From Asaia bogorensis (lineage in GTDB: Bacteria; Pseudomonadota; Alphaproteobacteria; CACIAM-22H2), in NCBI GenBank assembly GCA_945901855.1, contig CAMDLT010000011.1, forward strand, positions 34,434 to 98,433: a stretch of 64,000 nucleotides of DNA, in the 5' to 3' direction. How positions within the stretch are numbered: the stretch's first letter is position 1; each line of letters begins with the position of its first letter. Shown one piece after another: positions 45,157 through 54,955 of this stretch. The position numbers and the translations under genes are program-made. The notes under the pieces are model-generated. The model made no database searches, was not told the DNA's origin, and saw nothing but the letters and a program-made list of their open reading frames with translations.

Positions 45157-45875
45157 ACCAGGCATGGCTTGTTTTGGGGGCCAGTTCGGCGATCGCGCGT
45201 GCCTTCGCCCGCAAGGTTGCGGCGCAAGGGGCCAGCGTGCTGTTGGTCGCGCGCGACCGCAGCGATGCCGAAATCGCCGTACGCGATCTGGTTCTGCGCG
45301 GGGCAGCGCGCGCGGCAGCCATCGGCTTCGACGGCGATATCCTGGCGCAGTTTCGCGGCTTTGCGGGCGGGGCGACGCCCAACGTGTTTCTGGCCTTCGG
45401 CAGCATGCCAAGCCAGACCGAAATCGATGCCGATGGCCACGTGCTGGCGCAAACGCTGGCCACCAACTTCACCGATGCCGTGCTGCTCTTGCATGCGCTG
45501 ATGGCGTTCTTGGAAGAAAAACCGGGCGGCGCCATCGTGGCATTGGGGTCGGTTGCGGGCGATCGCGGGCGCCTCAAAAACTACGTTTACGGGGCTGCGA
45601 AAGCGGGCCTGCACGCGTATCTTCAAGGCCTTCGCGCGCGCGGCGTGCGCAGCGGCGTGCAGGTCGTGACCGTCAAACCCGGTTTTGTCGATACGGCCAT
45701 GACCTGGGGCCTGCCCGGCCTGTTTTTGGTGGCAAGCCCCGACGCCGTCGCGGCAGCGTGCGTTGCGGCGGTCGCCAAAAAACGCGATACGATTTATACG
45801 CCGTTTTTCTGGTGGGGCATCATGGCGATCATCCGGCATATTCCGGAACGGATTTTCAAAAAACTGAATATCTGA
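45153..45875 (+). CDS. DprE2-like short-chain reductase
   Basis: A 240-residue SDR with the cofactor motif VLGASSAIARAFA and the catalytic YVYGAAKAGLHAY (Tyr, Lys). With DprE1 it would reduce the 2'-keto sugar to polyprenyl-phospho-arabinose. The C-terminal membrane-adjacent stretch (FFWWGIMAIIRHIPERIF) is typical of this subfamily. It is the third gene of the coupled trio. No phosphatase or arabinosyltransferase follows. Confidence 0.86.
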   Translation: MNQAWLVLGASSAIARAFARKVAAQGASVLLVARDRSDAEIAVRDLVLRGAARAAAIGFDGDILAQFRGFAGGATPNVFLAFGSMPSQTEIDADGHVLAQTLATNFTDAVLLLHALMAFLEEKPGGAIVALGSVAGDRGRLKNYVYGAAKAGLHAYLQGLRARGVRSGVQVVTVKPGFVDTAMTWGLPGLFLVASPDAVAAACVAAVAKKRDTIYTPFFWWGIMAIIRHIPERIFKKLNI

Positions 45876-45889
45876 GCGGGGCAGAAACG

Positions 45890-46693
45890 ATGTCGGTCAA
45901 GATTGGCGTTGTCGGCGTTGCCGGGCGCATGGGTCAGATGCTGGTGCGCGAGATCGTCGCGACCGGCGGGGCGGCGTTTGGCGGCGGCACCGAAAATCCG
46001 AGCGGCCCGTTCATCGGCCGCGATGCGGGCGAGGTTGCAGGGCTTGGCGCGTTGCAGGCCAAGATCGGCGGCGATCCCCAAGCGCTGTTCGCGGCGTGCG
46101 ACGCGGTGATCGATTTCACCGTGCCGAGCGCGACGCGCGCGCATGCGGCCCTTGCCGGTGCGACCGGCAAAGTGCTTGTCGTGGGCACGACCGGGCTTGG
46201 GGCCGACGACCATGCCGCCTTGGCCGCCGCCGCCAAAAATTGCGCCGTCGTGCAATCGGCAAATTATTCGCTGGGCGTCAATTTGGCGTTTGCGCTGGTC
46301 GAAGAAGCCGCGCGCCGCTTGGGCCCCGACTACGACATCGAGATTTTCGAAGCGCATCACAAACACAAGGTCGACGCGCCGTCCGGCACGGCGCTCGCGT
46401 TGGGACGTGCCGCGGCCAGCGGACGCGGCCTCGATTTCGAGCGCGACACGATCCGCAGCCGCGACGGCCATACGGGCGCGCGCCCGCAGGGGCCGATCGG
46501 GTTTTCGGTCGCGCGCGGCGGCTCGGAAATCGGCGAGCACACGGCGATGTTCTTGGGCGACGGCGAGCGGCTGGAAATCGCGCACAAGGCGCAGGGCCGC
46601 CAAGTCTATTCCAAGGGCGCGGTGCGCGCGGCCTTGTGGGCCGCCAAACAAAAGCCCGGCCTCTATTCGATGCGCGACGTGCTCGGGCTCTGA
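45890..46693 (+). CDS. dapB: DapB, dihydrodipicolinate reductase
   Basis: A 267-residue NAD(P)H enzyme of lysine and diaminopimelate synthesis. It begins with a Rossmann motif (GVVGVAGRMGQML), then VDFT-like AVIDFTVPSATRAH, VVGTTGL, SANYSLGVN, and the catalytic stretch EAHHKHKVDAPSGTA. Start ATG 45890. It lies 14 bp after the dprE2-like gene and may be cotranscribed. The last 31 bp overlap the convergent DUF2244 gene. Confidence 0.96.
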   Translation: MSVKIGVVGVAGRMGQMLVREIVATGGAAFGGGTENPSGPFIGRDAGEVAGLGALQAKIGGDPQALFAACDAVIDFTVPSATRAHAALAGATGKVLVVGTTGLGADDHAALAAAAKNCAVVQSANYSLGVNLAFALVEEAARRLGPDYDIEIFEAHHKHKVDAPSGTALALGRAAASGRGLDFERDTIRSRDGHTGARPQGPIGFSVARGGSEIGEHTAMFLGDGERLEIAHKAQGRQVYSKGAVRAALWAAKQKPGLYSMRDVLGL

Positions 46694-47130
46694 CGCCACC
46701 GGACAAGCGCATCGCGCAACGATTGCGCCAACTCGGCCTGCGCCGCCACGCTCAAAAACGCGCCGACGACCGTCGTTTTGCCATGGCTGCGCAGCGTCAC
46801 GCGTTCGTCGTTGGCAACGCTGAGCCAATAGGGTTCGAGCGTTTGGGTCCGCTTGCGGCCCCACGGATCGATGCGCACGATTTCCAAACGGTCGTCGTAA
46901 AGCCGAATGCGTTCGCACGCGCGCGCGCCGGCATAGCTCGTCCTGAACGCAAGCCAAACGAGCAGCACGTCGAGCCCCAGAAACGGCACGACCGGCCACG
47001 CCCCCATCGACACAAACACCATGCCGGCCAAAAAGCTTGCCGCACACAGCGCCAGCATCACCGCGACAAACCCGCGCGGCGGCAACGAGCGGTGCGGTTT
47101 CAGCAAAAGATCGAGCTGCGGCGTTTCCAT
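46663..47130 (-). CDS. DUF2244 membrane protein
   Basis: A 155-residue protein with two membrane helices (about 20-65) followed by a cytoplasmic domain (ERIRLYDDRLEIVRIDPWGR, EPYWLSVAND, GKTTVVGAFLS). DUF2244 genes usually sit next to nth in alphaproteobacteria, as here (divergent from it). Function unknown. The start Met 47130 is where family sequence begins. Confidence 0.85.
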   Translation of the reverse strand: METPQLDLLLKPHRSLPPRGFVAVMLALCAASFLAGMVFVSMGAWPVVPFLGLDVLLVWLAFRTSYAGARACERIRLYDDRLEIVRIDPWGRKRTQTLEPYWLSVANDERVTLRSHGKTTVVGAFLSVAAQAELAQSLRDALVRWRQSPSTSRIE

Positions 47131-47192
47131 GGCGCGCAAACATAGCGCACCCGCCTTGACCTTGTCTTGCGCAAGGTCTATCGCCCTCGCCC

Positions 47193-47831
47193 ATGAAACC
47201 AGACGCCATCCGCGAATTCTACACGCACCTTGCCGCGCGCAATCCCGAGCCGCAGACCGAGCTGGAATGGGGCAACCCCTACCAGCTGGTCGTCGCAGTG
47301 GCCCTGTCGGCGCAGGCAACCGACGTCGGCGTCAACAAGGCGACGCGAGCGCTGTTCGCCAAAGTGAAAACGCCGGCCCAGATGCTGGCGCTCGGCCACG
47401 ACGCGCTGCGCGACCACGTCAAAACCATCGGCCTGTTCAACACCAAAGCCAAAAACGTGATGGCCGCCGCCGAAATCCTCGTGCGCGAGCATGGCGGCGA
47501 AATCCCGCAGAGCCGCGAAGCGCTGGAAGCGCTGCCGGGCGTCGGCCGCAAGACTGCGAACGTGGTGCTGAACGTGGCGTTCGGCGAGCCGACGATCGCG
47601 GTCGATACGCATATTTTTCGCGTCGGCAACCGCACGGGTCTTGCCAAAGGCAAGACGCCGCGCGAGGTCGAAGACAAGCTTGAAAAACGCACGCCCGCCG
47701 ATTTCAAACGCCACGCGCACCATTGGCTGATCTTGCACGGGCGCTACGTGTGCAAGGCGCGCAAGCCCGAATGCTGGCGCTGCAACGTCGCCGAATTTTG
47801 CGCCTTCAAAAAGAAAACGCCCGCACCCTAA
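47193..47831 (+). CDS. nth: Endonuclease III
   Basis: A 212-residue DNA glycosylase/AP lyase. Helix-hairpin-helix: ALPGVGRKTANVVLNVAFG with catalytic Lys; the Asp is in AVDTHIFRV. The [4Fe-4S] ligands are visible at the C-terminus (CKARKPECWRCNVAEFC). It repairs oxidised pyrimidines. The 3' end overlaps the convergent lipoprotein gene by 4 bp. Confidence 0.96.
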   Translation: MKPDAIREFYTHLAARNPEPQTELEWGNPYQLVVAVALSAQATDVGVNKATRALFAKVKTPAQMLALGHDALRDHVKTIGLFNTKAKNVMAAAEILVREHGGEIPQSREALEALPGVGRKTANVVLNVAFGEPTIAVDTHIFRVGNRTGLAKGKTPREVEDKLEKRTPADFKRHAHHWLILHGRYVCKARKPECWRCNVAEFCAFKKKTPAP

Positions 47832-48319
47832 CTGCGTTTGTCGGCTGCGAGGCTTGCAAGACACGGATCGACCGGCATCGGACGGCCGCCTTGGCGCGCG
47901 CGCGCATCGACATGCGCAACGCGTTGACCAAGCAAATTGTCGCGATACAAAAACGCCTCGAAATAACAGTCGGCGGCTTGGTAGCGCCAAACTTCGGCGG
48001 GACCGTCGCGGCGCACAAAATTGGCAGGGCCCAGACGCGCGACAAGCGCCTCGCGCCCGAGCCCGACCAGCGCACGCGCCCCCGTCGCCGCCGGAACGGC
48101 TGCCGCGACGGTCGTTTCCGCGTTCCGCTGGGCCGGCGATTGGGCAGGCGATTCGGCAGGCGGAGCGCTGGCCTGGACGGGCGGAGCCGCGACGCGTTCG
48201 GGTGCTTCGGCAACCGTCGATGCGGGCGCACCCGCGCACGCCGCCGTCGCTGCAACCAAAGCGGCGGCGACAAACGCATTCAAGACCCGGCGCACGCGCG
48301 CGCGCCGATCGCCGTCCAT
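47828..48319 (-). CDS. Putative lipoprotein
   Basis: A 163-residue exported protein. The hydrophobic N-terminus (FVAAALVAATAACAG) has a weak lipobox with Cys28. A Pro/Ala-rich linker follows, then a small domain with LVGLGREALVARLGPANFVRR and EVWRYQAADCYFEAFLY, similar to SmpA/OmlA-like modules in outer-membrane lipoproteins. It ends shortly after the bactofilin gene and is probably cotranscribed with it. Family is uncertain. Confidence 0.65.
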   Translation of the reverse strand: MDGDRRARVRRVLNAFVAAALVAATAACAGAPASTVAEAPERVAAPPVQASAPPAESPAQSPAQRNAETTVAAAVPAATGARALVGLGREALVARLGPANFVRRDGPAEVWRYQAADCYFEAFLYRDNLLGQRVAHVDARARQGGRPMPVDPCLASLAADKRS

Positions 48320-48323
48320 ACGC

Positions 48324-48914
48324 TCAGCCGCCCGAAGCGGTTTCGGAAGCGCCCGTTTCGGAGGTGCCGAGTTTGCTGGTATCGACCTGCACCTCGCCCG
48401 ACAATTGGCCGCCTTCTTCGATTTCGATGCGCCCATAGCGCACCGTGCCGGAGACTTTGCCCGAGGCGCGGATCCATAGTTTGTGGCGCACGGTCAAAGT
48501 TCCTTCGAACGTGCCGGCGATTTCGGCATTTTCGATTTCGGCCATGCCCTTGAAAACGCCGCTTTCGGCGATTTCGACAAAACGGCTTTCCGACAAAGAT
48601 GCTTCGACGCGCCCTTCGACGATCAGCCGTTCGCAACTGGTGATCTGGCCCGACAGCACGATCTCGCGCCCGACGATCAGCTTGCGGCCTTCGACCGCAT
48701 CGACGCGCGGGCTGGCGAGCGGCGCTGCCGGACGGGCGGGCGATGGGGCCATTGGTGCGGCCGTGGCGCGCGCAAGCGCACCCGGCGACGGCGGATTGGG
48801 GCGCGGGAACGGGCGCGGGCTGACCGGTTCGGCTTCGGCTTCCGGGGCGGCTTGGGTCGTTTCGGGCATTGGCGGCTTTACCTCTTCGGTTTCGTCTTTT
48901 TTGCGGCGGAACAT
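48324..48914 (-). CDS. Bactofilin
   Basis: A 196-residue bactofilin. The disordered N-terminus (MFRRKKDETEEVKPP plus a Pro-rich part) precedes the right-handed beta-helix core from about residue 75 (VGREIVLSGQITSCERLIVE, GEVQ-like repeats, VFKGMAEIENAEIAGTFEG, IRASGKVSGTVRYGRIEIEEG). Bactofilins polymerise without nucleotide and organise envelope or stalk sites. The Gly/Ser tail is short. Confidence 0.92.
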   Translation of the reverse strand: MFRRKKDETEEVKPPMPETTQAAPEAEAEPVSPRPFPRPNPPSPGALARATAAPMAPSPARPAAPLASPRVDAVEGRKLIVGREIVLSGQITSCERLIVEGRVEASLSESRFVEIAESGVFKGMAEIENAEIAGTFEGTLTVRHKLWIRASGKVSGTVRYGRIEIEEGGQLSGEVQVDTSKLGTSETGASETASGG

Positions 48915-48983
48915 GAATCCGATCCCTTCCTGCGTTCGGCCCGGTCCGGGCCAGAACCTTCCGAATCCTTAGTTGCGTCCACT

Positions 48984-49673
48984 TTAACCCCGAACTGCGG
49001 TTTTTGTCCCGACTCGAAGCCAAGATTCGACAAGATGCAGGCTCGCGGCAACGGCCAGCACCGGAACCACAAGGTTGACGACCGGCACGAGCGACAGGCC
49101 CGCGAACATCGCCCCGGCGAGCCACGCCGACTCGCGATGCCGACGCCACAAGATTTTGGCCTCGTCGCCCGAAACGCGGCGCCCCAAACACATGCGGACA
49201 TATTCGGAAGCGAGCAAATATCCGTTTACCGCCAAAAACAACGCTATATTGAGCCCCGGAATTAAATAGAGCGGCAGCACCACCAAATTGAGTGCGAGCG
49301 CCAAAAACAAAAGCCGCACGCCCGCAGCGATGTCCGCGCCAAGCGAGCGCACAAGCGGCGGCGCGTTTTGGGGATAGTGGCGCGCCTCGACGGCGGCTGC
49401 CACCGCGTCCAAAAACAGCCCTAAAAATGCCGTAACGACCGCCGGAAACAGCACGATCGTCAGTACGATCACACCCAGCCCGCCGATCGCGCCGAGCGTC
49501 GCATCGAGCCAAGCGATCGCAAAAAACGACGTGTGCAGAAGGATATAGCCAAGCCCGATCCACAAACAGACAAGCGTTGCCAGGCTTAATGCCAAGCTTT
49601 TGAGCAAGGGCGCCCGGAAGCGGGGATCGCCCAACTGGCCGAGAGCCAAAAACAATGCACCGATGATCGTCAA
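48984..49673 (-). CDS. EI24/CysZ-family membrane protein
   Basis: A 229-residue polytopic membrane protein (about four to six helices) with LFLDAVAAAVEARHYP and LIPGLNIALFLAVNGYLLASEY, as in EI24/CysZ proteins, which are linked to sulfate uptake. The chosen start is TTG 49673: GGAG precedes it and TTGA overlaps the upstream stop. The family match is clear; sulfate transport is inference. Confidence 0.8.
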   Translation of the reverse strand: MTIIGALFLALGQLGDPRFRAPLLKSLALSLATLVCLWIGLGYILLHTSFFAIAWLDATLGAIGGLGVIVLTIVLFPAVVTAFLGLFLDAVAAAVEARHYPQNAPPLVRSLGADIAAGVRLLFLALALNLVVLPLYLIPGLNIALFLAVNGYLLASEYVRMCLGRRVSGDEAKILWRRHRESAWLAGAMFAGLSLVPVVNLVVPVLAVAASLHLVESWLRVGTKTAVRG

Positions 49674-50392
49674 TTCAGCTCCTTTTGCGGGTGCGGGCGA
49701 CCGCAGCCCTCGTCCAACGCAAGACGCTTGAAACGGAAATTGCAATGGCTGGCACCGCCCGCCAAAGTTTGCGTGCGTGCCAGATGGATGCCGCGTGCCG
49801 CATAGGCGACAAAATCCAGGCCACAAATATTGGACAAGATTTCGTCGTCATTGTGGCGCGCAGCAAATTTGCAAAAGCCGCAGGCTTTGTAGTCGATGCC
49901 GAATTCGAAATCGTCGCCGGGCGCAGGATCGACAAAATCGTAGACAAAATCGTGCGGAAACGCCTCGCGATGGGCCTGCGAAACGCTTTTTGCGGCCTGC
50001 GCGCGGATCGCCGCCTTGTTTTCGGCCGACAAGAAATGGCGCCCGGCGGCAAGGCGCTCGGTTTCGGGGGCTGCCAGCAATTGCGCTTTGTAGGTTTCGC
50101 GCTCGATGTCGCCGATCGTGGACACTGCCACGCCGTTTCGCGCAAGCACGCGGCTGATCGCGATAAATCCGATCAGGCGCATGAAAAAATCGCTCATACG
50201 GCTGGCGTCGCCGCCGACATAGGGCGTTTGGGCGAGCACGACTTCGAATTCGGCCATCACCTGCCCGCGAATCGCGTCGAGGTCGGCAAGGTGCGTTTGT
50301 TCGCGCAGCATCGGCTCGGCAAGGTCGAGACGCTGGCGCATCGCGGCCTCCAGGGCGTCGCGATGCTGCTCGTAAAACGGGTGAATGGTCAT
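49670..50392 (-). CDS. L-2-amino-thiazoline-4-carboxylate hydrolase family protein
   Basis: A 240-residue ATC-hydrolase-like protein. Family marks are the long N-terminal helix region (HPFYEQHRDALEAAMRQRL) and the C-terminal cysteines in DYKACGFCKFAARHND and LSNICGLDFVAYAARG. Related enzymes open aminothiazoline carboxylate on the way to cysteine in pseudomonads; many homologues have unknown substrates. Start ATG 50392. It is coupled by TTGA to the CysZ-like gene, which hints at sulfur or cysteine metabolism. Confidence 0.8.
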   Translation of the reverse strand: MTIHPFYEQHRDALEAAMRQRLDLAEPMLREQTHLADLDAIRGQVMAEFEVVLAQTPYVGGDASRMSDFFMRLIGFIAISRVLARNGVAVSTIGDIERETYKAQLLAAPETERLAAGRHFLSAENKAAIRAQAAKSVSQAHREAFPHDFVYDFVDPAPGDDFEFGIDYKACGFCKFAARHNDDEILSNICGLDFVAYAARGIHLARTQTLAGGASHCNFRFKRLALDEGCGRPHPQKELN

Positions 50393-50571
50393 GGCCCGCA
50401 GATACCTAACCTGCCCGAGTGGGCAAAAAACAGCGCATTCATAAAGACATAGACAGATTCGAGCGACGCACCGAAGCAGCCGGAAAACGTGCCCTTGTGC
50501 GGCGCAGCAAGGATGGGTATTTTCCGCGCGCCTTTGCAAGTGCCTTATTTGCGATTCGGCCCGGAGTTTCT

Positions 50572-51570
50572 ATGTCCAACGCGAAATTCGATGTGCTGGG
50601 CATCGGCAATGCCATTGTCGATGTCATTGCCCGTGCCGACGATGCTTTGCTGGCACAAAATGCGCTCGAAAAAGGGGCGATGACCTTGATCGACGAAGCG
50701 CGCGCCAATGCGCTTTATGCGCTGATGGGGCCGGGGCGCGAATCCTCGGGCGGGTCGGCGGGCAACACGATCGCGGGCATCGCCAATCTGGGCGGCAGGG
50801 CCGCCTATATCGGCCAAGTGCGCGACGACCAGCTCGGCACCATTTTTCGCCACGATATTCGCGCGATGGGCGTGGCCTTCGACACGGCCGCCGCAACGGC
50901 AGGCGCCGCCACTGCGCGCTGCCTGATCTTCGTTACGCCCGATGCGCAACGCACGATGCAGACCTATTTGGGCGCTTGCGGCGATCTGGGCCCTGCGCAA
51001 ATCGACGCTGCAACCGTCGCGGCCGCCGAGATCACCTATCTTGAAGGCTATTTGTGGGACAAGCCGGCCGCCAAGGATGCGTTCCGCAAGGCGGTCGATC
51101 TTGCGCACAAGGCCGGACGCAAAGTGTCGCTGACTTTGTCCGACTCGTTCTGCGTCGGGCGCCACCGCGCCGAGTTTCGCGACCTGGTCGACAACCATGT
51201 CGACATCCTGTTCGCCAACGAACACGAAATCGTCTCGCTCTACGAAGTCAAAAGCTTCGACGAGGTGCTGCCCTTCCTGCGCGCGAAAAAAAGTCGCGTC
51301 GCAGCTTTGACGCGCTCGGAAAAAGGCTCGGTCGTCGTGGGCGACGGCGACGTGCATGCCGTGCCCGCGATCGCGGGCGTCAAGGTCGTCGATACGACCG
51401 GAGCTGGCGATCTCTACGCGTCGGGCTTTTTGCATGCGCTGACGACCGGCAAGGATCTTGGCACTGCGGCGCGCCTGGGTGCCATCTGCGCCGCCGAAAT
51501 CATCTCGCACTACGGTGCGCGTCCCGAAACCTCGTTGAAGGAATTGGCTGCCAAGCAACTGGCGGCCTGA
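50572..51570 (+). CDS. Adenosine kinase-like PfkB-family sugar kinase
   Basis: A 332-residue ribokinase-fold enzyme. Substrate side: [17 protein letters not shown] and [19 protein letters not shown]; catalytic end: [19 protein letters not shown] with the anion hole and base (DTTGAGD). This is the bacterial adenosine kinase subgroup. Start ATG 50572 with GGAG upstream. It precedes typA by 5 bp. Confidence 0.9.
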   Translation: MSNAKFDVLGIGNAIVDVIARADDALLAQNALEKGAMTLIDEARANALYALMGPGRESSGGSAGNTIAGIANLGGRAAYIGQVRDDQLGTIFRHDIRAMGVAFDTAAATAGAATARCLIFVTPDAQRTMQTYLGACGDLGPAQIDAATVAAAEITYLEGYLWDKPAAKDAFRKAVDLAHKAGRKVSLTLSDSFCVGRHRAEFRDLVDNHVDILFANEHEIVSLYEVKSFDEVLPFLRAKKSRVAALTRSEKGSVVVGDGDVHAVPAIAGVKVVDTTGAGDLYASGFLHALTTGKDLGTAARLGAICAAEIISHYGARPETSLKELAAKQLAA

Positions 51571-51575
51571 AAATC

Positions 51576-53396
51576 ATGGATCTGCGCAACCTCGCTATCA
51601 TCGCCCATGTCGACCACGGCAAGACCACGCTCGTCGACCAGCTTCTGAAGCAGTCCGGCACGTTCCGCGTGAACGAGAAAGTCGCCGAGCGCGCGATGGA
51701 CTCGAATGATCTGGAACGCGAACGCGGCATCACCATTCTTGCCAAATGCACGTCGGTCGTCTGGAAGGACGTGCGCCTCAACATCGTCGACACGCCCGGC
51801 CACGCCGATTTCGGCGGCGAGGTCGAGCGCATCATGTCGATGGTGGACGGCGTGGTCGTGCTGGTGGACGCCGCCGAAGGCGCGATGCCGCAGACCAAGT
51901 TCGTGACCATGAAGGCGCTGGCGCGCGGGCTTCGCCCCATCGTCGTCGTCAACAAGGTCGACCGCTCGGACGCGCGCGCGCAAGAAGTGCTGAACGAAGT
52001 GTTCGACCTGTTCGCGGCCCTTGGTGCGGACGACGACCAGCTCGATTTCCCCGTGCTGTTCGCTTCGGGCCGCAACGGCTGGGCGGCCGAAACGCTCGAA
52101 GCGCCGCGCGAAAATCTGAACCCGCTGTTCGATCTCATCGTCAAGCACGTGAAGCCGCCCAAGGCCGACGCCTCGGGCCCGTTCCGCATGCTGGCGACCA
52201 CGCTCGAATACGACCCCTATGTCGGGCGCATCCTCACGGGCCGCATCTTTTCGGGCATCGCCAAGACCAACATGGCGATCAAATCGCTGTCGCGCGAAGG
52301 AAAAGTGCTGGAAGAAGGCCGCTTGACGCGCCTTTTGTCGTTTCGCGGGCTCGACCGCGTGCCGACCGAATCGGCAGAAGCGGGCGACATCGTCGCGATC
52401 GCGGGCCTTACCGCCACCACCGTCGCCGATACGCTGTGCCAGATCGACGTGAACGAACCGATCCCGTCGCTGCCCATCGATCCGCCGACGCTCGGCATGA
52501 CCTTCTCGGTCAACGATTCGCCGCTGGCAGGTCGCGAAGGCACCAAGGTGACCAGCCGCATGATCCGCGACCGCCTGTTCCGCGAATCGGAGGGCAACGT
52601 CGCGATCCATGTGCGCGAAAGGGATTCGGGCGAGGCTTACGAAGTGGCCGGTCGCGGCGAATTGCAGCTCGGCGTTTTGATCGAGCAGATGCGCCGCGAA
52701 GGGTTCGAACTTTCGGTCGGCCGTCCGCGCGTGCTGCTCAAAACCGACGACGCGGGCAACCGTCTTGAGCCCATCGAAGAAGTGCAGGTCGACGTCGACG
52801 AAAACTACGCGGGCGTGGTTGTCGAAGCGCTGGGCAAGCGTCGCGGCGAGATGACCGACATGCGGCCCTCGGGCGGCGCCAAGGTGCGCGTGACGTTCCA
52901 CGTGCCCTCGCGCGGCCTGATCGGCTATCACGGGCAGTTCCTGTCCGACACGCGCGGCACCGGCATCATGAACAAGATTTTCCATTCCTACGCGCCGTGG
53001 AAGGGCGCCATCGACGGCCGCCATACGGGCGTTCTCATCTCCAACGCCGACGGCATGGCCGTGACCTACGCGCTGTGGAATCTCGAAGATCGCGGACCGA
53101 TGATGATCAATCCGGGCGTGCCGGTCTATGAGGGCATGATCATCGGCGAACACACGCGCGACAACGATCTGGAAGTGAACCCGCTGAAGGCCAAGAAGCT
53201 CACCAACGTGCGCGCGTCGGGCAAGGACGAAGCGGTGGTGCTGCAAACGCCCAAGATCCTGACGCTCGAACAGGCGATCGCGTACATCAACGACGACGAA
53301 CTGGTCGAAGTGACGCCAAAATCGATCCGCCTGCGCAAGAAGCTGCTCGACCCCAACGCCCGCAAGCGCGCGGAAAAGTCGTCTGAGACGGTCTAG
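51576..53396 (+). CDS. typA: TypA/BipA translational GTPase
   Basis: A 606-residue EF-G-like GTPase. G1 [17 protein letters not shown], switch [17 protein letters not shown]3 [16 protein letters not shown]4 [12 protein letters not shown]. The later domains carry [20 protein letters not shown] and the BipA-specific C-terminus ([26 protein letters not shown]). It binds ribosomes and affects assembly and stress or cold growth. Confidence 0.97.
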   Translation: MDLRNLAIIAHVDHGKTTLVDQLLKQSGTFRVNEKVAERAMDSNDLERERGITILAKCTSVVWKDVRLNIVDTPGHADFGGEVERIMSMVDGVVVLVDAAEGAMPQTKFVTMKALARGLRPIVVVNKVDRSDARAQEVLNEVFDLFAALGADDDQLDFPVLFASGRNGWAAETLEAPRENLNPLFDLIVKHVKPPKADASGPFRMLATTLEYDPYVGRILTGRIFSGIAKTNMAIKSLSREGKVLEEGRLTRLLSFRGLDRVPTESAEAGDIVAIAGLTATTVADTLCQIDVNEPIPSLPIDPPTLGMTFSVNDSPLAGREGTKVTSRMIRDRLFRESEGNVAIHVRERDSGEAYEVAGRGELQLGVLIEQMRREGFELSVGRPRVLLKTDDAGNRLEPIEEVQVDVDENYAGVVVEALGKRRGEMTDMRPSGGAKVRVTFHVPSRGLIGYHGQFLSDTRGTGIMNKIFHSYAPWKGAIDGRHTGVLISNADGMAVTYALWNLEDRGPMMINPGVPVYEGMIIGEHTRDNDLEVNPLKAKKLTNVRASGKDEAVVLQTPKILTLEQAIAYINDDELVEVTPKSIRLRKKLLDPNARKRAEKSSETV

Positions 53397-53614
53397 AAAG
53401 GCGCGTCCGGTCGGCAAGGATGCCGGTAGGGTCGGCATTCGAAAGTCTTAAACGGCTTCATCGGGCGGCGTGCAATTAGCGTCTGGGATGACAGCAATGC
53501 GTTGCCGCCCGAGACGGCCGCGCGCCCGATCGCCAGCTCGCTTAATGCCCTACGCGCGGCGCGATCTGTCCCCTAGAGTCAGTAGATGGCCTCGATTCGC
53601 AAAAGCCGCTCCCT

Positions 53615-54955
53615 ATGAGCGACCCCGCACCCCCCCACAACGGCTGGCGCGATGCTCTGGCCGTCTATTCACGCCCGCGCCTGCTGGCCGTGCTGTTTAT
53701 GGGGTTCTCGTCGGGTCTGCCCCTGCCGCTGACGTTCGGCACGCTGTCGTTCTGGCTTGCCGAATCGGGCGTAAGCCGCACGACGATCGGCATCCTCGCC
53801 CTTGTCGGCACGGCCTATTCGCTCAAGTTCCTGTGGGCGCCGATCATCGACCGGCTGCCCTTGGGCGCTTTCACGCGCCGGTTGGGGCGTCGTCGATCCT
53901 GGGCGCTGTTGATTCAAGCGGGGCTCGCGGCCGCGATCTTCGCGCTCGGTTTCACCGATCCGCGAATCGATCCTTGGCAGACCGCGATGATCGCCCTCGT
54001 CATCGCATTTTTGTCGGCAAGCCAGGACATCGTGATCGACGCGTTTCGCATCGAGATTCTCAGGCCCGACGAACAAGGGGCCGGGGCCGCCGCCACACAA
54101 TGGGGCTATCGCTTCGGGCTGATGGCGGCGTCGGCCGGTGCCTTGTACGCGGCCGAATATGGCGGCTGGTCCTTTGCGTTTTCGGCGATGGCGTGCCTGA
54201 TGGCCGTGGGCGCGCTTACCGTGTGGTTCACGCCCGAACCGCCCGTACCTGCCGCGGTTGCAGCAGCGCTTCCAGGCGGCAACGCCCTGCAAAAGCTGCA
54301 AGCGTGGCTGGGCCAGGCGGTGGTGGGGCCGTTTGCCGAATTCGCCACGCGGCCTGCCTGGGCCACGATCCTGATCTTCGTGGTGCTGTACAAATTCGGC
54401 GACGCGCTGGCGGGCGTGATGGCCAATCCGTTCTACGTGGCGATGGGGTTCAGCCGCATCGAAGTTGCCAATATCTCGAAAATCTACGGCGTGTTTTCGA
54501 CGCTCGCGGGCGTTGCGGCGGGCGGCGCCGTCGTGGCGCGCTACGGGCTTTATCCGTCGCTGTTCTATTGCGGCATCCTGCAGGCGGTCTCCAACCTCAT
54601 GTACGTGCTGCAAGCCTATGTCGGCTACGACGTGGCGTTGCTCACGCTCACGATCGGCATCGAAAATTTTTCGGGCGGCATGGGCTCGGCGGCGTTCGTT
54701 GCCTACCTCTCGGGGCTGTGCAATATCGCGTTCACGGCCACGCAATACGCGCTGCTCTCCTCGCTTGCCGCCGTCGGCCGCACCACGCTTGCCGCGTCGG
54801 GCGGCTGGCTGTCGGAGCAGCTCGATTGGGTGTGGTTTTTTGCGGCAACGTCTCTGGCGGCCGTGCCGGGCTTGCTGATGGTCGTGTGGCTGATGCGCCG
54901 CTTTCCGGGGCGCGATCTGCCTCAGCGCGCAACGCCCGTCCTGATCGACGATTGA
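53615..54955 (+). CDS. ampG: AmpG-like muropeptide MFS permease
   Basis: A 446-residue MFS protein with about twelve helices. AmpG marks: FMGFSSGLPLPLTFGTLSFW, LKFLWAPIIDRLPLG, LGRRRSWALL, and ASQDIVIDAFRIEIL. It imports anhydromuropeptides for wall recycling. The gap upstream (53397-53614) shows no gene. The 3' end overlaps the convergent GT9 gene by 34 bp. Confidence 0.9.
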   Translation: MSDPAPPHNGWRDALAVYSRPRLLAVLFMGFSSGLPLPLTFGTLSFWLAESGVSRTTIGILALVGTAYSLKFLWAPIIDRLPLGAFTRRLGRRRSWALLIQAGLAAAIFALGFTDPRIDPWQTAMIALVIAFLSASQDIVIDAFRIEILRPDEQGAGAAATQWGYRFGLMAASAGALYAAEYGGWSFAFSAMACLMAVGALTVWFTPEPPVPAAVAAALPGGNALQKLQAWLGQAVVGPFAEFATRPAWATILIFVVLYKFGDALAGVMANPFYVAMGFSRIEVANISKIYGVFSTLAGVAAGGAVVARYGLYPSLFYCGILQAVSNLMYVLQAYVGYDVALLTLTIGIENFSGGMGSAAFVAYLSGLCNIAFTATQYALLSSLAAVGRTTLAASGGWLSEQLDWVWFFAATSLAAVPGLLMVVWLMRRFPGRDLPQRATPVLIDD

